A stretch of 64,000 bases of DNA. Source: CAZMBI01 sp964564675. GTDB taxonomy: Bacteria; Pseudomonadota; Alphaproteobacteria; Rickettsiales; UBA3002. The translations under genes and the position numbers were made by a program. The stretch lies in the NCBI GenBank assembly GCA_964564675.1, contig CAZMBI010000012.1, positions 1 to 64,000 of the forward strand, written 5' to 3'. The stretch's first letter is position 1, and each line of letters starts with the position of its first letter. Below the pieces are notes generated by a model. The model ran no database searches, was not told the origin of the DNA, and was given only the letters and a program-made list of their open reading frames with translations. This document shows positions 1 through 8,374 of the stretch, piece by piece.

Positions 1-1
1 C

Positions 2-268
2 GATGAGCGGCAGCCACTAGAGCACACCATCGCCGCGCTGGGCGTTGCCGGCTGGTCGCAGGTTAAAGACCGCGTCGCGCTCGATCTGCCCCATCCGGCG
101 CGGCTAAGTCTGCCGGCGATCTGGCAGCTTGACGCGGTGGTCAGCCTTCCCCATATATGGTATGATTCTACATTGAGTGCCTACATTCCGGTTATCACCA
201 CGTTTCAGCCGGCAAAAACGCTTGAGGAATCACCATTTTACGCTATACCTGATAGCCTGATTGAATAG
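2..268 (+). CDS. tilS: tRNA(Ile)-lysidine synthase, C-terminal fragment (5' end outside window)
   Basis: An open frame enters from the left edge and stops with TAG at 266-268, giving 88 residues. The end contains an SLPAIWQLD...LPHIWY stretch, resembling the C-terminal lid of alphaproteobacterial TilS, where a 'LP.(V/I)W..D.(L/V)...PH' pattern recurs. TilS converts the wobble cytidine of tRNA-Ile(CAU) to lysidine using ATP and lysine so that AUA is read as isoleucine. The catalytic N-terminal PP-loop domain is not visible, so the identity rests on this tail plus the tilS-ftsH gene order common in Alphaproteobacteria. ftsH begins 10 bases after the stop, so co-transcription is likely. Confidence 0.6.
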   Translation, partial: DERQPLEHTIAALGVAGWSQVKDRVALDLPHPARLSLPAIWQLDAVVSLPHIWYDSTLSAYIPVITTFQPAKTLEESPFYAIPDSLIE

Positions 269-277
269 GATTGATTG

Positions 278-2221
278 ATGCCATCTGCAGGAAAAAACAT
301 GCTGATCTGGCTGGGCATATTGCTCGGCGTGTTGTTTTTATACAAACTCTTTGAAGGCGGGATGCAACAGACCGCCTATACCCAGCTGGTATATTCCGAT
401 TTTCTGCAAAAAGTGCAAAACGGTGAAATCTCCGATGTGGTGATTCGCCAGTCCCCTGAAGAAGGGACGCAAATCACCGGTCATTTCAGTAACGGTCAGG
501 CGTTTAAAACGCAGGGCCTGCAGGATCCTGATCTGGTGCGCATGCTCAACGAGCATAATGTGAAAATCGCGGCCGCGCCCGGTAACAGTTCCGGCACGTT
601 CTGGAGCATCTTCCTCACCTCATGGCTGCCGTTTTTATTACTGATCGGGGTGTATATTTTCTTTATGCGGCAGATGCAAAGCGGGGGCCGCGGCGGCGGC
701 GCCATGGGCTTTGGCAAATCGCGCGCGCGGATGCTCACCGAAATGAGCCAGAAAGTCACCTTCGACGATGTCGCCGGCATCGACGAAGCCAAGGAAGAAT
801 TGCACGAAATTGTGGATTTCCTGAAAGATCCGCAAAAGTTCCAGCGGCTGGGCGGAAAAATTCCCAAAGGCTGCCTGCTCGTCGGCCCCCCCGGCACCGG
901 TAAGACCCTGCTGGCGCGCGCCATTGCCGGTGAGGCGGGTGTGCCATTTTTCACCATCTCCGGTTCGGATTTTGTGGAAATGTTCGTCGGCGTCGGAGCC
1001 TCGCGGGTGCGCGACATGTTTGAACAGGGCAAAAAAAACGCGCCGTGCATCATCTTTATCGACGAGTTGGACGCGGTCGGCCGCCATCGTGGGGCCGGTA
1101 TGGGCGGCGGCAACGACGAACGCGAGCAGACGCTGAACCAGTTGCTGGTGGAAATGGACGGGTTTGAGTCGAATGAAGGTGTCATCCTGATCGCCGCCAC
1201 CAACCGGCCCGACGTGCTCGATCCGGCGCTGCTGCGCCCGGGCCGCTTTGACCGACAGATCGTGGTGCCCAATCCCGATATTGAAGGCCGCACCAAAATC
1301 CTTAAAGTCCATCTGAAAAAAGTGCCGCTGGCGCCGGATGTCGATCCTTCGGTGATTGCCCGCGGCACGCCCGGCTTTTCCGGCGCCGATCTGGCCAACC
1401 TGGTGAATGAAGCCGCTTTGCTCGCCGCGCGCAAAAACAAAAAAGTGGTGACCATGCGAGAACTAGAAGACGCCAAGGACAAGGTGATGATGGGTGCTGA
1501 ACGCAAATCGATGGTGATGAGCGAAGACGAAAAAGAAATGACCGCATTTCACGAGGCGGGCCACGCGCTGGTGGGGCTGCACTCGCCGGCCTCCGATCCC
1601 ATCCATAAAGCCACCATTATCCCACGCGGCCGCGCGCTGGGCATGGTGATGCGCCTGCCCGAGGCTGACAAAATATCGTATAAGCGTGAGAAAATGTATG
1701 CCGACCTGGCGGTCGCCATGGGCGGCCGGGTAGCCGAGGAACTGGTATTCGGCTATGACAAAGTCTCCAGCGGCGCTTCATCCGATATTCAATACGCCAC
1801 CAAACTGGCGCGCGCCATGGTCGCGGAGTGGGGGATGAGCGAAAAGCTCGGCCCGGTCCATTACGCCGATGAAACTGCCGAGCCCTTCCTCGGTCAGGCG
1901 CTGGGCACCCGCTCGAGCAATGTATCTCCCGACACGGTCAAACTGATCGATGAGGAGGTGAAACGCATTCTCGATGAATCGCACCGCCTGGCAACCGACA
2001 TTCTGACCGAACACCACGAGGAGTTGGATACCATCGCCCATGCACTGCTTGAATATGAAACCCTTAGCGGGGATGAAATTGAGGGCCTGCTGCGCGGCGA
2101 ACAACCGCAGCGCCAGACGCCGACGGATACCAAAGTCACCCCGATTAAATCCTCCCTGCCCTCCTCACGCCGTGAACGGAAGAAAAAATCCGACGGCTCC
2201 GGGGATGAAGCACAGGCGTGA
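278..2221 (+). CDS. ftsH: ATP-dependent zinc metalloprotease FtsH
   Basis: Membrane-anchored AAA+ protease that degrades misfolded membrane proteins and selected cytosolic regulators. Of 647 residues, the N-terminus has one transmembrane helix (about 8-24), a periplasmic domain, and a second helix (about 112-130). The AAA domain follows with Walker A GPPGTGKT at 203-210, Walker B IIFIDELDAVG and the second region of homology ATNRPDVLDPALLRPGRFDR. The zinc site is HEAGH at 425-429 with a likely third ligand Asp about 503. A TTG three bases upstream is possible, but ATG 278 is preferred. Length and domain order are typical. It lies between tilS and glmM, with glmM starting 7 bases after its stop. 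Confidence 0.97.
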   Translation: MPSAGKNMLIWLGILLGVLFLYKLFEGGMQQTAYTQLVYSDFLQKVQNGEISDVVIRQSPEEGTQITGHFSNGQAFKTQGLQDPDLVRMLNEHNVKIAAAPGNSSGTFWSIFLTSWLPFLLLIGVYIFFMRQMQSGGRGGGAMGFGKSRARMLTEMSQKVTFDDVAGIDEAKEELHEIVDFLKDPQKFQRLGGKIPKGCLLVGPPGTGKTLLARAIAGEAGVPFFTISGSDFVEMFVGVGASRVRDMFEQGKKNAPCIIFIDELDAVGRHRGAGMGGGNDEREQTLNQLLVEMDGFESNEGVILIAATNRPDVLDPALLRPGRFDRQIVVPNPDIEGRTKILKVHLKKVPLAPDVDPSVIARGTPGFSGADLANLVNEAALLAARKNKKVVTMRELEDAKDKVMMGAERKSMVMSEDEKEMTAFHEAGHALVGLHSPASDPIHKATIIPRGRALGMVMRLPEADKISYKREKMYADLAVAMGGRVAEELVFGYDKVSSGASSDIQYATKLARAMVAEWGMSEKLGPVHYADETAEPFLGQALGTRSSNVSPDTVKLIDEEVKRILDESHRLATDILTEHHEELDTIAHALLEYETLSGDEIEGLLRGEQPQRQTPTDTKVTPIKSSLPSSRRERKKKSDGSGDEAQA

Positions 2222-2228
2222 GCAAGTC

Positions 2229-3566
2229 ATGACCCGGCGTTACTTCGGTACAGACGGCATTCGCGGCGAGTCCAACGCCGAGCCGATGACGGCCGAGCTG
2301 GCGCTTAAAGTCGGTATGGCCGCCGGCCGCGAATTCAATCGCGGGGCGCACCGCCATCGCGTCGTCATCGCCAAGGATACCCGCCTGTCCGGTTATATGA
2401 TCGAAACCGCGCTGGCCTCGGGCTTTTTGTCGGTGGGGATGAATGTCTATATGGTCGGCCCACTGCCTACCCCCGGCGTGGGCATGCTCACGCGTTCGAT
2501 GCGTGCCGATCTGGGCGTGATGATCTCCGCCTCGCACAACGCCTATCAGGATAACGGTATCAAGCTGTTCGGCCCCGACGGATACAAGCTCTCCGACGCC
2601 ATCGAACTGGCCATCGAGCAGCGTATGGAAAACGGCCTGCGCGAATGCCTCGCCGCACCGGAAACAATCGGCCGCGCCAAGCGCATCGATGACGCGCAGG
2701 GCCGTTATATTGAATATGTCAAACGCACCTTTCCGAAAGAGTTCAGCCTCGAAGGCCTGAAGATCGTGATCGACTGCGCCAACGGCGCTGGTTATGTCGT
2801 CGGTCCGATCATCCTGTGGGAGTTGGGCGCCGAAGTCATTCCCATGGGAGTGGAACCCAACGGCTTTAATATCAATAAGAATTGCGGCTCAACCCACCCG
2901 CAGGCGCTTGCCGAACGCGTGATCGCCGAGGGGGCGGATCTCGGGCTGGCCCTCGACGGCGATGCCGACCGGCTGGTGATGTGCGATGAAAAAGGCCGGC
3001 TGGTTGACGGCGATCAGATGATGGCGATGATCGCCAAACGCTGGGCGGCCATCGGCGCATTAAAAGGCGACGGCATTGTCAGCACGCATATGGCCAATCT
3101 CGGGCTCGAGCATTACATGCGCTCGCTCGGACTTAAGCTGCACCGCACCCAGGTGGGTGACCGTTATGTGGTGGAAGCCATGCGCACCTGGGGTTTCAAT
3201 GTCGGCGGCGAGCCCTCCGGACATATTATTCTGGGCGATTACTCGACCACCGGCGACGGCCTGCTGGCTGCCCTGCAGATGCTGGCGGTACTAATCGAGG
3301 ACGGCCGGCCCCTGAGTGAAGCCGGCACCGTGTTTAGCCCGGTGCCGCAGATTCTGAAAAATGTCCGTTATAACGGACACGATCCACTCGAAATCGAGGC
3401 GGTCAAGTCCGCTATCGCCGAAGCCGAAGCGACACTGGGTGCATCCGGCCGGGTGATTATCCGCAAATCCGGGACCGAGCCGCTGATTCGCATCATGGTC
3501 GAAGGCGAAGATGAGAGGCGTATCAGAACCATGGCGGATGAGCTGGCGGGTGTGATCGCGGCTTAG
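2229..3566 (+). CDS. glmM: Phosphoglucosamine mutase GlmM
   Basis: Interconverts glucosamine-6-phosphate and glucosamine-1-phosphate in the cytoplasm, feeding UDP-GlcNAc for peptidoglycan and LPS. The 445-residue protein opens with MTRRYFGTDGIRG, carries the phospho-serine loop ISASHNAYQDNG with Ser102 (the number matches the E. coli enzyme), the Mg2+ loop DGDADR near 243, a sugar-binding GGEPSGH loop and a C-terminal phosphate-binding RKSGTEPLIRIMVEG motif. The frame is open much further upstream inside ftsH, but the ATG at 2229 gives the conserved N-terminus. It follows ftsH by 7 bases and is probably translated from the same message. Confidence 0.96.
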   Translation: MTRRYFGTDGIRGESNAEPMTAELALKVGMAAGREFNRGAHRHRVVIAKDTRLSGYMIETALASGFLSVGMNVYMVGPLPTPGVGMLTRSMRADLGVMISASHNAYQDNGIKLFGPDGYKLSDAIELAIEQRMENGLRECLAAPETIGRAKRIDDAQGRYIEYVKRTFPKEFSLEGLKIVIDCANGAGYVVGPIILWELGAEVIPMGVEPNGFNINKNCGSTHPQALAERVIAEGADLGLALDGDADRLVMCDEKGRLVDGDQMMAMIAKRWAAIGALKGDGIVSTHMANLGLEHYMRSLGLKLHRTQVGDRYVVEAMRTWGFNVGGEPSGHIILGDYSTTGDGLLAALQMLAVLIEDGRPLSEAGTVFSPVPQILKNVRYNGHDPLEIEAVKSAIAEAEATLGASGRVIIRKSGTEPLIRIMVEGEDERRIRTMADELAGVIAA

Positions 3567-3585
3567 GGCGTCGCCACCAGCACAG

Positions 3586-3613
3586 GCCGCTAACGGCTAA
3601 CGGTTAACAAATA
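3586..3613. repeat. Degenerate octamer repeat (GCTAACGG type)
   Basis: Between glmM and thiD the sequence GCTAACGGCTAACGGTTAAC is a short tandem of an 8-base unit related to GCTAACGG / CGGTTAGC. The same unit recurs in the rsmD-rluB interval (about 13161-13236) and between ruvA and ruvC (about 22974-23035). It has no visible coding potential. It lies directly before the thiD start, so it may also affect that gene's leader. Confidence 0.5.
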
Positions 3614-3619
3614 ACTGCT

Positions 3620-4450
3620 ATGTTGCCACGTATCCTCATTATCGCCGGCTCCGATTCCTCCGGCGGCGCCGGCATTCAGGCCGACATCAAAACCGTGACC
3701 ATGCGCGGCGGCTATGCGATGACGGCGATCACCGCGCTGACCGCGCAAAACACTCAGAGCGTGCAGGCCGTACACGCGGTGCCGGCGGCATTCGTGGCGC
3801 AGCAGATTCATTCCTGCATCGAGGATATCGGCGTCGATGCCATCAAGCTCGGCATGCTGCTCAATGCCGACATTATCGAGGCGGTAGCGGATAGTCTGGC
3901 CTGCCTTCTCCCGGCCTCCCCCGTTGACGCGGGAAGCTCAGGCCAGCGGCGTTCCATCCCCGTCATTCTCGATCCCGTGATGGTAGCGACTTCGGGCGCC
4001 GCCTTATTGGAGAACGAAGCCGTCAGCGCCCTGCGCACGCGGCTTTTTCCGCTGGCCAGTCTGATCACCCCGAATATTCCGGAAGCTGAATGGCTCACCG
4101 GCATGACAATAGACACCCGCGAGGAAATGGAGCAGGCGGCGGTAACCATCGCCGCCGCCGGACCCGCCATCCTGCTTAAAGGCGGGCACCGGGCGGGCAC
4201 TCGGGTGGAAGACCTGCTCCTGCAGGACGGCCGGTCTCAGTGGTTTGAATCCGACCGGCTCGACTCGGCGCATACCCACGGCACTGGCTGCACGCTGGCC
4301 TCAGCCATCGCCACCGAGCTCGGCCATGGCCGCCCGCTGAAAGAGGCAATCAGTGCCGCACGCGCCTATGTGCATACGGCGATTGCCAGCGCTCCCGGCT
4401 TCGGGCAGGGCTGCGGGCCGCTTAACCATCTGCATCTACGCAACCCTTAA
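3620..4450 (+). CDS. thiD: Hydroxymethylpyrimidine/phosphomethylpyrimidine kinase ThiD
   Basis: Ribokinase-fold enzyme that phosphorylates HMP and HMP-phosphate to HMP-diphosphate for thiamine synthesis or salvage. The 276-residue protein has the N-terminal substrate loop AGSDSSGGAGIQADIKT, a central NIPEAEWLTG segment, the LLKGGH strand and the catalytic anion-hole motif HTHGTGCTLASAIA. An insertion of about 15 residues around 95-110 (PASPVDAGSSGQRR) makes it slightly longer than usual. Other thi genes are not in the window. The ATG has no obvious Shine-Dalgarno sequence and is preceded by the octamer repeat. The stop lies 24 bases before the assembly gap. Confidence 0.93.
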   Translation: MLPRILIIAGSDSSGGAGIQADIKTVTMRGGYAMTAITALTAQNTQSVQAVHAVPAAFVAQQIHSCIEDIGVDAIKLGMLLNADIIEAVADSLACLLPASPVDAGSSGQRRSIPVILDPVMVATSGAALLENEAVSALRTRLFPLASLITPNIPEAEWLTGMTIDTREEMEQAAVTIAAAGPAILLKGGHRAGTRVEDLLLQDGRSQWFESDRLDSAHTHGTGCTLASAIATELGHGRPLKEAISAARAYVHTAIASAPGFGQGCGPLNHLHLRNP

Positions 4451-4474
4451 TCTTCATGAAGCTGTCATCCCGTT

Positions 4475-4574
4475 NNNNNNNNNNNNNNNNNNNNNNNNNN
4501 NNNNNNNNNNNNNNNNNNNNNNNNNNNNNNNNNNNNNNNNNNNNNNNNNNNNNNNNNNNNNNNNNNNNNNNNNN
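4475..4574. other. Assembly gap (100 N)
   Basis: Exactly 100 N, the conventional scaffold placeholder, so its true size is unknown. It truncates the 5' part of the OPR/RAP-like gene. The last bases before it, GCTGTCATCCCG, resemble the start of palindromic intergenic elements (GTCATCCCG...) frequent in alphaproteobacterial genomes. A repeat element, the protein's internal repeats, or both could have broken the assembly. Confidence 0.95.
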
Positions 4575-5828
4575 GCCACGTTTTATCCGCAAATCGCCGC
4601 CCTGGTTCAGCGATGGCAGGCATGCTGTGATGAAACAGCCCTGACGCATGCATTATCGCGACAGCTATCCAACGCCATATTCGCATTTCATAACCTACGC
4701 TTACGTCCCGATGCGGCGTGGCGTGACGCATGGTATGAGGTAAGCGCGCAACGTTTAGCCAACGGGAACGCCCAACACTACGCCAACAGTATTTTTGCCC
4801 TGGCCACCTTGTCCCTGGTGCCACCGGATAAATGGCTGCAACGGTGGGACGAGGGGTTTAAGGAGATAATGAGAGACGAAAAATGCACAGCGCGGGACTT
4901 TGCCAATAGTTTATATGCCATTGCCGCATTGCATGCCTGTGGTGCCCAGGGATGTCAGACGATTGCACAAAACATATTAGAGGAGCTAACAGCATTTCTC
5001 ATAACGCACGAGTCAACCCCGCGCCATGGTGCTTCACCATCCGCTGCTGACGAATATCGCTTAACCGGTCGCAATAAACGACAAATATTCCAGTCTTGCC
5101 AAGCCTTTGGATTTGACGTGCCTGAGGGTGTGTTAGAGCACGACGGAACAATAAAATATGAAACAGTGAAAAATAAAGACAACCCATCAAAAGGCGAACA
5201 AGTCCTGAAAACAATTCTCAGAAACGATGGATATCAACCTGATCCTCCCAGCGAGCATCCTGCCACCTTAACGAGGGTGGATCTAAGTTGTACGATGAAG
5301 CCCACAGTGGTAAAGGCAGGCACTTTGAATCCAGTTGAAGGGGCGGAGCAACGCAAAGTCCTGTTGCAATATGATGGTCCTTCGCATTACCTCTTCGACT
5401 TACAAGGCAAATTTGCGCGCGATACGCAAAATAACTTAATTGAAAACGGCGCCACTCGACTGAATAGCTTTCTTATTCGCCAATATGAAGCCTCTCCTGC
5501 GGGAAGTAACGCATTGTTGGTGCGTATACCATTTACTTTATTTGAGCCGTATATCCAACAAATAGATAAGAACTGGGATATACCCCACGAACTAACAAAC
5601 GCCGTCTTCAAATCCATCGGCCAGGCGGCGCTGGCGGAACAGCAGGCCCGGGAGGCAGGCACCGGCGCACCGTCGCCGCAGTGTGCACCTGACGGCCTGC
5701 CTAAGCGGCTTACGGGTCCATCTCCAGCACGTGCCGCAGATGACGCATCCGCCAGCCCGCAATCACCATTAAATCACAGCGCACATCATAATCAGCGTAG
5801 CGCGGGTGGCGGGCGATCCAGCCATTAA
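4575..5828 (+). CDS. OPR-like helical-repeat protein with C-terminal RAP domain (5' truncated by gap)
   Basis: The frame is open from the gap to TAA at 5828 (417 residues). Three copies of a 38-40 residue helical repeat start near residues 31, 69 and 109 with LSNAIFAFHNLRL, YANSIFALATLSL and FANSLYAIAALHA. This is the 'ANtLWALATL' signature of octotricopeptide (OPR)/FASTK-type RNA-binding repeats. Residues about 255-330 form a RAP domain: LLQYDGPSHYL, then NGATRLNSFLIRQYE, then LLVRIPFTLFE. OPR and RAP proteins mostly bind organellar RNA in plants, algae and apicomplexans; bacterial cases are sporadic. Codon use is noticeably more AT-rich than in its neighbours. The last 39 codons run antisense over yraN. 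The family call is firm; the RNA target and cellular site are unknown. Confidence 0.75.
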   Translation, partial: ATFYPQIAALVQRWQACCDETALTHALSRQLSNAIFAFHNLRLRPDAAWRDAWYEVSAQRLANGNAQHYANSIFALATLSLVPPDKWLQRWDEGFKEIMRDEKCTARDFANSLYAIAALHACGAQGCQTIAQNILEELTAFLITHESTPRHGASPSAADEYRLTGRNKRQIFQSCQAFGFDVPEGVLEHDGTIKYETVKNKDNPSKGEQVLKTILRNDGYQPDPPSEHPATLTRVDLSCTMKPTVVKAGTLNPVEGAEQRKVLLQYDGPSHYLFDLQGKFARDTQNNLIENGATRLNSFLIRQYEASPAGSNALLVRIPFTLFEPYIQQIDKNWDIPHELTNAVFKSIGQAALAEQQAREAGTGAPSPQCAPDGLPKRLTGPSPARAADDASASPQSPLNHSAHHNQRSAGGGRSSH

Positions 5829-6069
5829 CCGCCTGCAGCATGCGCCGCTGCTGCGCCGGTTTGAGGGCATAAAGCCCCGCCTCCAGCGTGCGCCGCGCCT
5901 TCACCTCGATAAAAAGCAGCGTGCGCCCGCGCCGGGCAATCAGATCAATCTCGCCCACCGGCAGGCGCACCCGACGGCCAAGCAGGCGATGCCCGGTGGC
6001 CAGCAGATACGCAATACACAGGCTCTCGGCGCGCAGCCCGTAGCGATAGGCCTGTAAGCGCGCTTTCAT
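5710..6069 (-). CDS. yraN: YraN/UPF0102 family nuclease-fold protein
   Basis: A 119-residue protein of the UPF0102 family with a PD-(D/E)xK-like core: GLRAESLCIAYLLATGHRLL, then PVGEIDLIARRGRTLLFIEVKAR, where the Glu-Ile-Asp and Glu-Val-Lys pairs correspond to the predicted nuclease site. The biochemical role is not established. It overlaps the rsmI stop by 4 bases (ATGA), so it is translationally coupled to that gene. The lpoA-rsmI-yraN neighbourhood matches E. coli yraM-yraL-yraN. Its 3' end overlaps the convergent RAP-domain gene by 119 bases. Confidence 0.9.
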   Translation of the reverse strand: MKARLQAYRYGLRAESLCIAYLLATGHRLLGRRVRLPVGEIDLIARRGRTLLFIEVKARRTLEAGLYALKPAQQRRMLQAVNGWIARHPRYADYDVRCDLMVIAGWRMRHLRHVLEMDP

Positions 6070-6989
6070 TGCTCACCGTCCGCACCGCCCCAGCTGCGTG
6101 GCTGCCGGATGGTGGCTTTGCCCTTGAGTTCCAGCGCCCGTTGATACAGCCGGCTGCGGCTGGCGCCGGTGGCCGCCGAGACCTCCGCCGCCGCCTGTTT
6201 AACGCTCATCTGGGCAAGCGCCGCCTGCAACAGCGTGTCAAGCTCGGCCTCGCCGGGTTGCGCCGGGGCCGCAGCCGGCGGGCCGATCACCACCACAATC
6301 TCGCCTTTCACCTGCGTCTGCGCCGCATAATAGGCGTGCAACTCGCTTAAGACGCCGCGGCGCACTGTCTCATATCGTTTGGTCAGCTCGCGCGCCACCA
6401 CCGCCTCACGCGCACCCAGCCCCGCCGCCAGATCGGCAAGCGCCGACTTCAGCCGTTGCGGTGATTCAAGCAGCACCAGCGTGCTTGGGAATGTTGCGAT
6501 CTCGCCAATTCGTTGCCGCCGCGCAGAAGCTTTAGCCGGCAGAAACCCGACGAACGTAAACGGCTCCACCGCCAGCCCGCTGGCCGAAAGCGCCGCCATC
6601 ACTGCGGACGGGCCGGGAATCGGCACAACAGTAATACCAGCTGCCCATGCGGCCTGCACCAGCTGCAGCCCGGGATCGGAAATCAGCGGCGTGCCGGCAT
6701 CACTGACCAAAGCCACGTCATCTCCCCGCTGCAGAAGCGCCAGTAATTCGGGGCGCATCCGCGCATCGTTTTGCTCACGATAGCTCACCGTTTCGGTATG
6801 GATATCAAAATGGGTGAGCAATTTGCGGGTGACGCGGGTATCTTCGCAGGCAATCAGCGCCACCTGTTTTAACGTTTCCACGGCGCGCAGCGTGATATCG
6901 CCCAGATTGCCAATCGGGGTGGCGACGATATATAAGCAGCCGCAAGACGATTTACTTTTACTATCGGCTGACTTATTGTGCAGTGACAT
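6066..6989 (-). CDS. rsmI: 16S rRNA (cytidine1402-2'-O)-methyltransferase RsmI
   Basis: SAM-dependent methyltransferase that modifies C1402 in the ribosomal decoding centre. The 307-residue protein shows tetrapyrrole-methylase-fold motifs: LYIVATPIGNLGDITLRA at the N-terminus, CEDTRVTRKLL, ALVSDAGTPLISDPG and VPIPGPSAVMAALSASG, and a C-terminal helix-turn-helix-like RsmI domain (VKQAAAEVSAATGASRSRLY). The ATG at 6987-6989 lies 28 bases from the divergent lipoprotein start, leaving little room for two promoters. Confidence 0.95.
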   Translation of the reverse strand: MSLHNKSADSKSKSSCGCLYIVATPIGNLGDITLRAVETLKQVALIACEDTRVTRKLLTHFDIHTETVSYREQNDARMRPELLALLQRGDDVALVSDAGTPLISDPGLQLVQAAWAAGITVVPIPGPSAVMAALSASGLAVEPFTFVGFLPAKASARRQRIGEIATFPSTLVLLESPQRLKSALADLAAGLGAREAVVARELTKRYETVRRGVLSELHAYYAAQTQVKGEIVVVIGPPAAAPAQPGEAELDTLLQAALAQMSVKQAAAEVSAATGASRSRLYQRALELKGKATIRQPRSWGGADGEQ

Positions 6990-7017
6990 AAAAAACAGCC
7001 TTAGCAGGGAGAGGTAT

Positions 7018-8277
7018 ATGGTGCAAGTATTCGCCTTGATGCGTTGGGCAATGCTCGCGTGGCTGGCCCTGGCGGTCGCCGCCTGCCAGACTTCGCGCGA
7101 ACCGTTTGATTATCCTGAGCAAGAGCGCAGCCGCCCGGCGGCCCAAGCCTATGGCGCGCCTACTCCTCCCCCGCCGCCACCTCAGCAGCCACAGCCTGGC
7201 GCCTATGACATCACGCCTAGCCGGGTGGTGAAAGTCGGCCTGTTGCTGCCGCTGACCGGCCAGTCGGAAACCCTTGGCAAGGCCCTACAGGATGCCGCGG
7301 TAATGGCTTTGTTCGATAAATACGCCACACTCAAAGGCCCCATGGCGTCTACCCGTGTCGAACTCGTGCCCGAAGATACCAAAGGCACCGCTGACGGCGC
7401 GCGTCAGGCAGCGGCCGATGCGGTTAATGCCGGTGCGGAACTGATCATCGGGCCGCTGTATGCGCAGGAGGTTCATGCCATCAAACCGCTGGCGGCCACC
7501 GGCAAAGTCTCACTGCTGAGCTTTTCCAACAACCCCGGCGTCGCCGGTGAAGGGGTTTTCACACTGGGGTTTAACCCGGATGCGCAAACCCAGCGCGTCA
7601 TGCGCTATGCCTTCACGCAGGGCAAGGTTGGGCGGCTGGCGGTGCTTGCTCCCAATAACACCTATGGTCGCAAAGTGGTCGATGCCGCGCGCGAAGAAGC
7701 CGCGCTGTTCGGCGTTGAGGTCAGCCCGATTATCCGCTATGCGCCCGGCAGCGGCGCCCTGCCACAGGATATCAAGCAGCTGGTGGCCGAAGGATCCACC
7801 GGCGCGCGTTTTGATTTCGATGCCCTGTTTTTACCCGAAGGCGGCGCCGTGCTCGGCCCCATGCTGGACGAACTCGCCAAAAACCACGTCAACCCGCAAA
7901 CCGTGCAGTTTCTCGGCACCGGCCTGTGGGACAGCCGCGAGCTGATCGAGCAGTATAATTTAAGCGGGGCCTGGTTTGCCAGCGGGCCGCCGCGTTTTTA
8001 CGATGCGTTCGAGCAGCGTTTCATGGCCTCGTATGATTATAAACCACCGCGTATTGCAACCCTGGCCTATGATGCGGTGGCGCTGGCCGGGACGCTGGCG
8101 ACCACCGGTGCCGGTTTCAGCCGCGATGTGCTGACCGACTCCAGCGGCTATAGCGGGCCGGCCAACGGTATATTTCGCCTGAACGATAATGGCCGGATCG
8201 AGCGCGGTATGGCGGTGATCGAAATTGACGGCAATCAGTTTGAGGTGATCGATCCGGCGCCGGTGCAGTTTGAATAA
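7018..8277 (+). CDS. Penicillin-binding protein activator, LpoA-like lipoprotein
   Basis: A 419-residue predicted outer-membrane lipoprotein. The N-terminus MVQVFALMRWAMLAWLALAV ends in the lipobox VAAC, followed by a Pro-rich linker and a periplasmic-binding-protein type 1 fold (VVKVGLLLPLTGQSETLGKA, then LIIGPLYAQEV, LSFSNN and LAVLAPNNTYGR). This is the C-terminal half of E. coli LpoA, an activator of PBP1A; alphaproteobacterial versions typically lack the N-terminal TPR half. The start is set by the signal peptide and an AGGGAGAG Shine-Dalgarno just upstream; longer in-frame starts would run into rsmI. Position beside rsmI and yraN supports the call. PBP1A activation itself is inferred from family and synteny. 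Confidence 0.85.
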   Translation: MVQVFALMRWAMLAWLALAVAACQTSREPFDYPEQERSRPAAQAYGAPTPPPPPPQQPQPGAYDITPSRVVKVGLLLPLTGQSETLGKALQDAAVMALFDKYATLKGPMASTRVELVPEDTKGTADGARQAAADAVNAGAELIIGPLYAQEVHAIKPLAATGKVSLLSFSNNPGVAGEGVFTLGFNPDAQTQRVMRYAFTQGKVGRLAVLAPNNTYGRKVVDAAREEAALFGVEVSPIIRYAPGSGALPQDIKQLVAEGSTGARFDFDALFLPEGGAVLGPMLDELAKNHVNPQTVQFLGTGLWDSRELIEQYNLSGAWFASGPPRFYDAFEQRFMASYDYKPPRIATLAYDAVALAGTLATTGAGFSRDVLTDSSGYSGPANGIFRLNDNGRIERGMAVIEIDGNQFEVIDPAPVQFE

Positions 8278-8374
8278 CCGGCGAGTCACCAGCACAGGCT
8301 TCATCAAATCTTCATATTTCACAAAAGTTCAATATGCTACACTTCAGATTAAATAAATACATATAAATAGGTAT

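Noticed and set aside
496..1506. 336-residue antisense frame over ftsH
   Set aside because: Fully inside a well-conserved gene on the other strand; composition is Ser/Arg-rich as typical of shadow frames.
3575..8299. 13-base repeat CACCAGCACAGGC after glmM and after the LpoA-like gene
   Set aside because: A 13-base match is expected by chance in 64 kb and the flanks do not match.
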